DNA of 23,834 bases. Origin: Utricularia gibba. Taxonomy: Eukaryota; Streptophyta; Magnoliopsida; Lamiales; Lentibulariaceae. The DNA is taken from NCBI GenBank assembly GCA_002189035.1, contig NEEC01000466.1, forward strand, positions 1 to 23,834. Reading direction: 5' to 3'. Of this stretch, positions 1-10,000 are shown one piece after another. The position numbers were made by a program, and so were the translations under genes. How positions within the stretch are numbered: position 1 is the stretch's first letter; each line of letters opens with the position of its first letter. The notes beneath the pieces are model-generated. The model worked only from the letters and a program-made list of their open reading frames with translations, ran no database searches and was not told the origin of the DNA.

Positions 1-16
1 GAAAAAATCATGTGGG

Positions 17-27
17 GTGCACGTGAC
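17..27. promoter_or_regulatory. Overlapping GTGCAC and CACGTG palindromes (E-box / G-box-like)
   Basis: GTGCACGTGAC contains GTGCAC (17-22) and CACGTG (20-25). CACGTG is the core site of many bHLH and bZIP factors. On the minus strand GTCACGTG fits RTCACRTG, the CDEI/Cbf1 consensus of budding yeast point centromeres. I see no CDEII or CDEIII counterpart, so a yeast-type centromere is not supported. The site is present in nearly all copies. Binding is untested and a chance match remains possible. Confidence 0.35.
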
Positions 28-72
28 ATCTTACTTTAAACAAATGCATCATTATTTTCGTCGACTCGCACC

Positions 73-96
73 CGGTTGGGCTCATGAGCCGGACCG
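73..96. repeat. 24-bp imperfect palindrome in each monomer
   Basis: The core GGCTCATGAGCC (79-90 in the first unit) is a perfect 12-bp palindrome. After a 2-base mismatch on each side, CGGT (73-76) pairs with ACCG (93-96). In all, 20 of 24 positions are symmetric. It could extrude as a hairpin or cruciform, or bind a dimeric protein. It recurs in nearly every monomer and is lost or damaged in the units starting at 6776, 9477, 19946, 20246, 21411, 21997 and 22893. Function is unknown. Confidence 0.85.
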
Positions 97-210
97 AACG
101 CAGCGCCGGACCAAGTGCCCAGTGAGAGTGGCCGACACAAAACGAGAAGTTGTTCCTTGAAAAACCTTGTAGGAAGCCCCTGAAAACCGAACGTTAATAA
201 GTGCATCGCT

Positions 211-232
211 TTAGTTGCCAGGCTACAACTAA
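211..232. repeat. 7-bp inverted repeat with 8-nt loop in each monomer
   Basis: TTAGTTG (211-217) and CAACTAA (226-232) are perfect reverse complements around the loop CCAGGCTA. The stem is short and AT-rich, so a stable structure is not assured. The element recurs in most monomers and is damaged near 6404, 6931, 21616, 22816 and 23684. Confidence 0.7.
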
Positions 233-239
233 CTTTCGG

Positions 240-248
240 CCCTAACCC
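240..248. other. Telomere-like CCCTAACCC nonamer, one per monomer
   Basis: The nonamer equals one and a half copies of the CCCTAA telomere repeat. It is not tandem (CCCAACC follows), so it is not an interstitial telomere array. Many copies have lost one C (GGCCTAACCC or CCCTAACCAACC). Confidence 0.3.
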
Positions 249-296
249 AACCTGACCTTTGTCCCGTTCTAGGTGCCCCAAGACCGCCTCCTCAAG

Positions 297-303
297 TATA
301 AAG
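297..303 (+). promoter_or_regulatory. TATA-box-like TATAAAG in each monomer
   Basis: TATAAAG occurs once per monomer near its right end in a GC-rich setting (CCTCCTCAAGTATAAAGTAAG). It resembles a Pol II TATA box on the plus strand and would place initiation near the start of the next unit. Satellite transcription is known in many eukaryotes, but nothing here shows that this site is used. A 7-bp match in a 314-bp unit can arise by chance. Confidence 0.2.
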
Positions 304-1555
304 TAAGTTGTTGAAAAAATCATGTGGGGTGCACGTGACATCTTACTTTAAACAAATGCATCATTATTTTCGTCGACTCGCACCCGGTTGGGCTCATGAG
401 CCGGACCGAACGCAGCGCCGGACCAAGTGCCCAGTGAGAGTGGCCGACACAAAACGAGAAGTTGTTCCTTGAAAAACCTTGTAGGAAGCCCCTGAAAACC
501 GAACGTTAATAAGTGCATCGCTTTAGTTGCCAGGCTACAACTAACTTTCGGCCCTAACCCAACCTGACCTTTGTCCGTTCTAGGTGCCCCCAAGACCGCC
601 TCCTCAAGTATAAAGTAAGTTGTTGAAAAAATCATGTGGGGTGCACGTGACATCTTACTTTAAACAAATGCATCATTATTTTCGTCGACTCGCACCCGTT
701 GGGCTCATGAGCCGGACCGAACGCAGCGCCGGACCAAGTGCCCAGTGAGAGTGGCCGACACAAAACGAGAAGTTGTTCCTTGAAAAACCTTGTAGGAAGC
801 CCCTGAAAACCGAACGTTAATAAGTGCATCGCTTTAGTTGCCAGGCTACAACTAACTTTCGGCCCTAACCCAACCTGACCTTTGTCCCGTTCTAGGTGCC
901 CCCAAGACCGCCTCCTCAAGTATAAAGTAAGTTGTTGAAAAAATCATGTGGGGTGCACGTGACATCTTACTTTAAACAAATGCATCATTATTTTTCGTCG
1001 ACTCGCACCCGGTTGGGCTCATGAGCCGGACCGAACGCAGCGCCGGACCAAGTGCCCAGTGAGAGTGGCCGACAAAAACGAGAAGTTGTTCCTTGAAAAA
1101 ACTTGTAGGAAGCCCTGAAAACCGAACGTTAATAAGTGCATCGCTTTAGTTGCCAGGCTACAACTAACTTTCGGCCCTAACCCAACCTGACCTTTGTCCC
1201 TTCTAGGTGCCCCCCAAGACCGCCTCCTCAAGTATAAAGTAAGTTGTTGAAAAAATCATGTGGGGTGCACGTGACATCTTACTTTAAACAAATGCATCAT
1301 TATTTTCGTCGACTCGCACCTTGGGCTCATGAGCCGGACCGAACGCAGCGCCGGACCAAGTGCCCAGTGAGAGTGGCCGACAAAACGAGAAGTTGTTCCT
1401 TGAAAAACCTTGTAGGAAGCCCTGAAAACCGAACGTTAATAAGTGCATCGCTTTAGTTGCCAGGCTACAACTAACTTTCGGCCCTAACCCAACCTGACCT
1501 TTGTCCCGTTCTAGGTGCCCCCAAGACCGCCTCCTCAAGTATAAAGTAAGTTGTT

Positions 1556-1869
1556 GAAAAAATCATGTGGGGTGCACGTGACATCTTACTTTAAACAAAT
1601 GCATCATTATTTTCGTCGACTCGCACCCGGTTGGGCTCATGAGCCGGACCGAACGCAGCGCCGGACCAAGTGCCCAGTGAGAGTGGCCGACACAAAACGA
1701 GAAGTTGTTCCTTGAAAAACCTTGTAGGAAGCCCCTGAAAACCGAACGTTAATAAGTGCATCGCTTTAGTTGCCAGGCTACAACTAACTTTCGGCCCTAA
1801 CCCAACCTGACCTTTGTCCCGTTCTAGGTGCCCCCCAAGACCGCCTCCTCAAGTATAAAGTAAGTTGTT
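1556..1869 (+). repeat. Reference (longest, intact) satellite monomer, 314 bp
   Basis: This unit appears to be the full form from which the others derive by loss of bases. Identical copies start at 3416, 5564, 7013 and 14071. It has three C in CACCCGGTTGGG, four C in GCCCCTG, CCCTAACCC, TCCCGTTCTAGG and a six-C run in GTGCCCCCCAAG. Copies at 7931, 11591 and 19023 differ only by a five-C run (313 bp). Copies at 12213, 12526+310 (12836) and 16542+313 (16855 is the next start, so the copy begins at 16542) include close 313-bp or 310-bp variants; the copies at 12213 and 12836 differ only by CACCGG in place of CACCCGG. Whether five or six C is ancestral cannot be settled here. 314 is not a multiple of three, so no reading frame can stay open across consecutive intact units. 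Confidence 0.9.
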
Positions 1870-4652
1870 GAAAAAATCATGTGGGGTGCACGTGACATCT
1901 TACTTTAAACAAATGCATCATTTTTCGTCGACTCGCACCGGTTGGGCTCATGAGCCGGACCGAACGCAGCGCCGGACCAAGTGCCCAGTGAGAGTGGCCG
2001 ACAAAACGAGAAGTTGTTCCTTGAAAAACCTTGTAGGAAGCCCCTGAAAACCGAACGTTAATAAGTGCATCGCTTTAGTTGCCAGGCTACAACTAACTTT
2101 CGGCCCTAACCCAACCTGACCTTTGTCCCGTTCTAGGTGCCCCCAAGACCGCCTCCTCAAGTATAAAGTAAGTTGTTGAAAAAATCATGTGGGGTGCACG
2201 TGACATCTTACTTTAAACAAATGCATCATTATTTTCGTCGACTCGCACCCGGTTGGGCTCATGAGCCGGACCGAACGCAGCGCCGGACCAAGTGCCCAGT
2301 GAGAGTGGCCGACACAAACGAGAAGTTGTTCCTTGAAAAACCTTGTAGGAAGCCCCTGAAAACCGAACGTTAATAAGTGCATCGCTTTAGTTGCCAGGCT
2401 ACAACTAACTTTCGGCCCTAACCCAACCTGACCTTTGTCCCGTTCTAGGTGCCCCCAAGACCGCCTCCTCAAGTATAAAGTAAGTTGTTGAAAAAATCAT
2501 GTGGGGTGCACGTGACATCTTACTTTAAACAAATGCATCATTATTTTCGTCGACTCGCACCCGGTTGGGCTCATGAGCCGGACCGAACGCAGCGCCGGAC
2601 CAAGTGCCCAGTGAGAGTGGCCGACACAAAACGAGAAGTTGTTCCTTGAAAAACCTTGTAGGAAGCCCTGAAAACCGAACGTTAATAAGTGCATCGCTTT
2701 AGTTGCCAGGCTACAACTAACTTTCGGCCCTAACCCAACCTGACCTTGTCCCGTTCTAGGTGCCCCCAAGACCGCCTCCTCAAGTATAAAGTAAGTTGTT
2801 GAAAAAATCATGTGGGGTGCACGTGACATCTTACTTTAAACAAATGCATCATTATTTTCGTCGACTCGCACCGGTTGGGCTCATGAGCCGGACCGAACGC
2901 AGCGCCGGACCAAGTGCCCAGTGAGAGTGGCCGACACAAAACGAGAAGTTGTTCCTTGAAAAACCTTGTAGGAAGCCCCTGAAAACCGAACGTTAATAAG
3001 TGCATCGCTTTAGTTGCCAGGCTACAACTAACTTTCGGCCCTAACCCAACCTGACCTTTGTCCCGTTCTAGGTGCCCCCAAGACCGCCTCCTCAAGTATA
3101 AAGTAAGTTGTTGAAAAAATCATGTGGGGTGCACGTGACATCTTACTTTAAACAAATGCATCATTATTTTCGTCGACTCGCACCCGGTTGGGCTCATGAG
3201 CCGGACCGAACGCAGCGCCGGACCAAGTGCCCAGTGAGAGTGGCCGACACAAAACGAGAAGTTGTTCCTTGAAAAACCTTGTAGGAAGCCCTGAAAACCG
3301 AACGTTAATAAGTGCAAGTTGCCAGGCTACAACTAACTTTCGGCCTAACCCAACCTGACCTTTGTCCCTTCTAGGTGCCCCCAAGACCGCCTCCTCAAGT
3401 ATAAAGTAAGTTGTTGAAAAAATCATGTGGGGTGCACGTGACATCTTACTTTAAACAAATGCATCATTATTTTCGTCGACTCGCACCCGGTTGGGCTCAT
3501 GAGCCGGACCGAACGCAGCGCCGGACCAAGTGCCCAGTGAGAGTGGCCGACACAAAACGAGAAGTTGTTCCTTGAAAAACCTTGTAGGAAGCCCCTGAAA
3601 ACCGAACGTTAATAAGTGCATCGCTTTAGTTGCCAGGCTACAACTAACTTTCGGCCCTAACCCAACCTGACCTTTGTCCCGTTCTAGGTGCCCCCCAAGA
3701 CCGCCTCCTCAAGTATAAAGTAAGTTGTTGAAAAAATCATGTGGGGTGCACGTGACATCTTACTTTAAACAAATGCATCATTATTTTCGTCGACTCGCAC
3801 CCGGTTGGGCTCATGAGCCGGACCGAACGCAACCAAGTGCCAGTGAGAGTGGCCGACACAAAACGAGAAGTTGTTCCTTGAAAAACCTTGTAGGAAGCCC
3901 CTGAAACCGAACGTTAATAAGTGCATCGCTTTAGTTGCCAGGCTACAACTAACTTTCGGCCCTAACCCAACCTGACCTTTGTCCCTTCTAGGTGCCCCCA
4001 AGACCGCCTCCTCAAGTATAAAGTAAGTTGTTGAAAAAATCATGTGGGGTGCACGTGACATCTTACTTTAAACAAATGCATCATTATTTTCGTCGACTCG
4101 CACCCGGTTGGGCTCATGAGCCGGACCGAACGCAGCGCCGGACCAAGTGCCCAGTGAGAGTGGCCGACACAAAACGAGAAGTTGTTCCTTGAAAAACCTT
4201 GTAGGAAGCCCCTGAAAACCGAACGTTAATAAGTGCATCGCTTTAGTTGCCAGGCTACAACTAACTTTCGGCCCTAACCCTGACCTTTGTCCCGTTCTAG
4301 TGCCCCCAAGACCGCCTCCTCAAGTATAAAGTAAGTTGTTGAAAAAATCATGTGGGGTGCACGTGACATCTTACTTTAAACAAATGCATCATTATTTTCG
4401 TCGACTCGCACCGGTTGGGCTCATGAGCCGGACCGAACGCAGCGCCGGACCAAGTGCCCAGTGAGAGTGGCCGACACAAAACGAGAAGTTGTTCCTTGAA
4501 AAACCTTGTAGGAAGCCCCTGAAAACCGAACGTTAATAAGTGCATCGCTTTAGTTGCCAGGCTACAACTAACTTTCGGCCCTAACCCAACCTGACCTTTG
4601 TCCCGTTCTAGGTGCCCCCCAAACCGCCTCCTCAAGTATAAAGTAAGTTGTT

Positions 4653-7012
4653 GAAAAATCATGTGGGGTGCACGTGACATCTTACTTTAAACAAATGCAT
4701 CATTATTTTCGTCGACTCGCACCCGGTTGGTCATGAGCCGGACCGAACGCAGCGCCGGACCAAGTGCCCAGTGAGAGTGGCCGACACAAAACGAGAAGTT
4801 GTTCCTTGAAAAACCTTGTAGGAAGCCCTGAAAACCGAACGTTAATAAGTGCTTTAGTTGCCAGGCTACAACTAACTTTCGGCCTAACCCAACTGACCTT
4901 TGTCCCTTCTAGGCCCCCCAAGACCGCCTCTCAAGTATAGTAAGTTGTTGAAAAAATCATGTGGGGTGCACGTGAATCTTACTTTAAACAAATGCATCAT
5001 TATTTTCGTCGACTCGCACCCGGTTGGGCTCATGAGCCGGACCGAACGCAGCGCCGGACCAAGTGCCCAGTGAGAGTGGCCGACACAAAACGAGAAGTTG
5101 TTCCTTGAAAAACCTTGTAGGAAGCCCTGAAAACCGAACGTTAATAAGTGCATCGCTTTAGTTGCCAGGCTAACTTTCGGCCCTAACCCAACCTGACCTT
5201 TGTCCCGTTCTAGTGCCCCCAAGACCGCCTCCTCAAGTATAAAGTAAGTTGTTGAAAAAATCATGTGGGGTGCACGTGACATCTTACTTTAAACAAATGC
5301 ATCATTATTTTCGTCGACTCGCAAGGTTGGGCTCATGAGCCGGACCGAACGCAGCGCCGGACCAAGTGCCCAGTGAGAGTGGCCGACACAAACGAGAAGT
5401 TTGTTCCTTGAAAAACCTTGTAGGAAGCCCCTGAAAACCGAACGTTAATAAGTGCATCGCTTTAGTTGCCAGGCTACAACTAACTTTCGGCCCTAACCCA
5501 ACCTGACCTTTGTCCCTTCTAGGTGCCCCCAAGACCGCCTCCTCAAGTATAAAGTAAGTTGTTGAAAAAATCATGTGGGGTGCACGTGACATCTTACTTT
5601 AAACAAATGCATCATTATTTTCGTCGACTCGCACCCGGTTGGGCTCATGAGCCGGACCGAACGCAGCGCCGGACCAAGTGCCCAGTGAGAGTGGCCGACA
5701 CAAAACGAGAAGTTGTTCCTTGAAAAACCTTGTAGGAAGCCCCTGAAAACCGAACGTTAATAAGTGCATCGCTTTAGTTGCCAGGCTACAACTAACTTTC
5801 GGCCCTAACCCAACCTGACCTTTGTCCCGTTCTAGGTGCCCCCCAAGACCGCCTCCTCAAGTATAAAGTAAGTTGTTGAAAAAATCATGTGGGGTGCACG
5901 TGACATCTTACTTTAAACAAATGCATCATTATTTTCGTCGACTCGCACCGGTTGGGCTCATGAGCCGGACCGAACGCAGCGCCGGACCAAGTGCCCAGTG
6001 AGAGTGGCCGACACAAAACGAGAAGTTGTTCCTTGAAAAACCTTGTAGGAAGCCCCTGAAAACCGAACGTTAATAAGTGCATCGCTTTAGTTGCCAGGCT
6101 ACAACTAACTTTCGCCCTAACCAACCTGACCTTTGTCCGTTCTAGGTGCCCCCCAAGACCTCCTCAAGTATAAAGTAAGTTGTTGAAAAAATCATGTGGG
6201 TGCACGTGACATCTTACTTTAAACAAATGCATCATTATTTTCGTCGACTCGCACCCGGTTGGCTCATGAGCCGGACCGAACGCAGCGCCGGACCAAGTGC
6301 CCAGTGAGAGTGGCCGACACAAAACGAGAAGTTGTTCCTTGAAAAACCTTGTAGGAAGCCCCTGAAAACCGAACGTTAATAAGTGCATCGCTTTAGTTGC
6401 CAGTAACTTTCGGCCCTAACCCAACCTGACCTTTGTCCCTTCTAGTGCCCCTCCTCAAGTATAAAGTAAGTTGTTGAAAAAATCATGTGGGGTGCACGTG
6501 ACATCTTACTTTAAACAAATGCATCATTATTTTCGTCGACTCGCACCCGGTTGGGCTCATGAGCCGGACCGAACGCAGCGCCGGACCAAGTGCCCAGTGA
6601 GAGTGGCCGACACAAAACGAGAAGTTGTTCCTTGAAAAACCTTGTAGGAAGCCCCTGAAAACCGAACGTTAATAAGTGCATCGCTTTAGTTGCCAGGCTA
6701 CAACTAACTTTCGGCCCTAACCCAACCTGACCTTTGTCCCGTTCTAGGTGCTCCTCAAGTATAAAGTAAGTTGTTGAAAAAATCATGTGGGGTGCACGTG
6801 ACATCTTACTTTAAACAAATGCATCATTATTTTCGTCGACTCGCACATGCCCACCGACACAAAACGAGAAGTTGTTCGAAAAACCTTGTAGTGAAAACCG
6901 AACGTTAATAAGTGCATCGCTTTAGTTGCCTACAACTAACTTTCGGCCCTAACCCAACCTGACCTTTGTCCCGTTCTAGGTGCCCCCCAAGACAAGTATA
7001 AAGTAAGTTGTT
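4653..7012 (+). repeat. Degraded array segment, units 16-23
   Basis: Eight units with mean length 295 bp, against 310 bp to the left. Unit 16 (4653-4949, 297 bp) has lost bases at about nine separate places. Unit 21 (6185-6475, 291 bp) has lost material around 6404 and 6447. Unit 22 (6476-6775) has lost about 14 bp between GGTG and CTCCTC near 6750. The intact 314-bp unit 19 (5564-5877) lies inside the segment, so degradation is patchy. No gene is present. Confidence 0.85.
6776..7012 (+). repeat. Most truncated monomer, 237 bp
   Basis: This unit lacks 77 bp relative to the reference. The loss is not one event. About 55 bp is missing between CGCAC and CGACAC (near 6846-6858), taking out the whole palindrome. 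Smaller gaps lie in GTTGTTC|GAAAA, TTGTAG|TGAAAA, TTGCC|TACAAC and CAAGAC|AAGTATAAAG. What remains still reads as an ordered subsequence of the reference, and both ends are normal. Both neighbours are longer, and the next unit (7013-7326) is an intact 314-mer. Confidence 0.9.
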
Positions 7013-10000
7013 GAAAAAATCATGTGGGGTGCACGTGACATCTTACTTTAAACAAATGCATCATTATTTTCGTCGACTCGCACCCGGTTGGGCTCATGAG
7101 CCGGACCGAACGCAGCGCCGGACCAAGTGCCCAGTGAGAGTGGCCGACACAAAACGAGAAGTTGTTCCTTGAAAAACCTTGTAGGAAGCCCCTGAAAACC
7201 GAACGTTAATAAGTGCATCGCTTTAGTTGCCAGGCTACAACTAACTTTCGGCCCTAACCCAACCTGACCTTTGTCCCGTTCTAGGTGCCCCCCAAGACCG
7301 CCTCCTCAAGTATAAAGTAAGTTGTTGAAAAAATCATGTGGGGTGCACGTGACATCTTACTTTAAACAAATGCATCATTATTTTCGTCGACTCGCACCCG
7401 TTGGGCTCATGAGCCGGACCGAACGCAGCGCCGGACCAAGTGCCCAGTGAGAGTGGCCGACACAAAACGAGAAGTTGTTCCTTGAAAAACCTTGTAGGAA
7501 GCCCCTGAAAACCGAACGTTAATAAGTGCATCGCTTTAGTTGCCAGGCTACAACTAACTTTAACCAACCTGACCTTTGTCCCGTTCTAGGTGCCTCCTCA
7601 AGTATAAAGTAAGTTGTTGAAAAAATCATGTGGGGTGCACGTGACATCTTACTTTAAACAAATGCATCATTATTTTCGTCGACTCGCACCCGGTTGGGCT
7701 CATGAGCCGGACCGAAGCAGCGCCGGACCAAGTGCCCAGTGAGAGTGGCCGACACAAAACGAGAAGTTGTTCCTTGAAAAACCTTGTAGGAAGCCCCTGA
7801 AAACCGAACGTTAATAAGTGCATCGCTTTAGTTGCCAGGCTACAACTAACTTTCGGCCTAACCCAACCTGACCTTTGTCCCGTTCTAGGTGCCCCCCAAG
7901 ACCGCCTCCTCAAGTATAAAGTAAGTTGTTGAAAAAATCATGTGGGGTGCACGTGACATCTTACTTTAAACAAATGCATCATTATTTTCGTCGACTCGCA
8001 CCCGGTTGGGCTCATGAGCCGGACCGAACGCAGCGCCGGACCAAGTGCCCAGTGAGAGTGGCCGACACAAAACGAGAAGTTGTTCCTTGAAAAACCTTGT
8101 AGGAAGCCCCTGAAAACCGAACGTTAATAAGTGCATCGCTTTAGTTGCCAGGCTACAACTAACTTTCGGCCCTAACCCAACCTGACCTTTGTCCCGTTCT
8201 AGGTGCCCCCAAGACCGCCTCCTCAAGTATAAAGTAAGTTGTTGAAAAAATCATGTGGGGTGCACGTGACATCTTACTTTAAAAAATGCATCATTATTTT
8301 CGTCGACTCGCACCCGGTTGGGCTCATGAGCCGGACCGAACGCAGCGCCGGACCAAGTGCCCAGTGAGAGTGGCCGACACAAAACGAGAAGTTGTTCCTT
8401 GAAAAACCTTGTAGGAAGCCCCTGAAAACCGAACGTTAATAAGTGCATCGCTTTAGTTGCCAGGACAACTAACTTCGGCCCTAACCCAACCTGACCTTTG
8501 TCCGTTCTAGGTGCCCCCCAAGACCGCCTCCTCAAGTATAAAGTAAGTTGTTGAAAAAATCATGTGGGGTGCACGTGACATCTTACTTTAAACAAATGCA
8601 TCATTATTTTCGTCGACTCGCACCTTGGGCTCATGAGCCGGACCGAACGCAGCGCCGGACCAAGTGCCCAGTGAGAGTGGCCGACACAAAACGAGAAGTT
8701 GTTCCTTGAAAAACCTTGTAGGAAGCCCCTGAAAACCGAACGTTAATAAGTGCATCGCTTTAGTTGCCAGGCTACAACTAACTTTCGGCCCTAACCCAAC
8801 CTGACCTTTGTCCCGTTCTAGGTGCCCCCCAAGACCGCCTCCTCAAGTATAAAGTAAGTTGTTGAAAAAATCATGTGGGGCACGTGACATCTTACTTTAA
8901 ACAAATGCATCATTATTTTCGTCGACTCGCACCCGGTTGGGCTCATGCCGGACGAACGCAGCGCCGGACCAAGTGCCCAGTGAGAGTGGCCGACACAAAA
9001 CGAGAAGTTGTTCCTTGAAAAACCTTGTAGGAAGCCCCTGAAAACCGAACGTTAATAAGTGCATCGCTTTAGTTGCCAGGCTACAACTAACTTTCGGCCC
9101 TAACCCAACCTGACCTTTGTCCCGTTCTAGGTGCCCCCAAGACCGCCTCCTCAAGTATAAAGTAAGTTGTTGAAAATCATGTGGGGTGCACGTGACATCT
9201 TACTTTAAACAAATGCATCATTATTTTCGTCGACTCGCACGGTTGGGCTCATGAGCCGGACCGAACGCAGCGCCGGACCAAGTGCCCAGTGAGAGTGGCC
9301 GACACAAAACGAGAAGTTGTTCCTTGAAAAACCTTAGGAAGCCCCTGAAAGAACGTTAATAAGTGCATCGCTTTAGTTGCCAGGCTACAACTAACTTTCG
9401 GCCCTAACCCAACCTGACCTTTGTCCCGTTCTAGGTGCCCCCCAAGACCGCCTCCTCAAGTATAAAGTAAGTTGTTGAAAAATCATGTGGGGTGCACGTG
9501 ACATCTTACTTTAAACAAATGCATCATTATTTTCGTCGACTCGCACTATGAGCCGGACCGAACGCAGCGCCGGACCAAGTGCCCAGTGAGAGTGGCCGAC
9601 ACACGAGAAGTTGTTCCTTGAAAAACCTTGTAGGAAGCCCCTGAAAACCGAACGTTAATAAGTGCATCGCTTTAGTTGCCAGGCTACAACTAACTTTCGG
9701 CCCTAACCCAACCTGGTCCCGAAAGACCGCCCTCAAGTATAAAGTAAGTTGTTGAAAAAATCATGTGGGGTGCACGTGACATCTTACTTTAAACAAATGC
9801 ATCATTTTTTCGTCGACTCGCACCCGGTTGGGCTCATGAGCCGGACCGAACGCAGCCGGACCAAGTGCCAGTGAGAGTGGCCGACACAAAACGAGAAGTT
9901 GTTCCTTGAAAAACCTTGTAGGAAGAAAACCGAACGTTAATAAGTGCATCGCTTTAGTTGCCAGGCTACAACTAACTTTCGGCCCTAACCCAACCTGACC

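Larger units (their letters stand above)
1..4652 (+). repeat. Well-preserved array segment, units 1-15
   Basis: Fifteen units of 303-314 bp, mean 310 bp. Units 1-4 are all 312 bp. Most differences are loss of one or two bases in C, G or A runs. Larger losses are rare: a missing ATCGCTTT-type octamer near 3315, and a missing GCGCCGG-type block near 3830. Unit 4 carries one of the few insertions, an extra T near 991-996, and a probable C-to-A change near 1100. No gene is present. Confidence 0.9.

Noticed and set aside
57-77. CENP-B box candidate at TTTTCGTCGACTCGCACCCGG
   Set aside because: The TTCG core is present, but the conserved A and CGGG do not fall at the required spacing of the NTTCGNNNNANNCGGGN consensus. 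The minus strand near CCCGTTCTAGG fails as well.
36-341. Recurring minus-strand open frame of about 95-110 codons in most monomers
   Set aside because: It is the same stop-free stretch of the repeat read again and again, with frameshifts in different places in different copies. There is no recognisable domain and no selection on frame. A stop-free stretch of this size in a 49% GC repeat is not evidence of a gene.
1244-1456. Plus-strand open frames of 60-85 codons starting at the ATG before TTGAAAAAA-type boundaries
   Set aside because: They occur only in copies whose deletions remove an in-frame stop, and their endings vary from copy to copy. They are by-products of the repeat.
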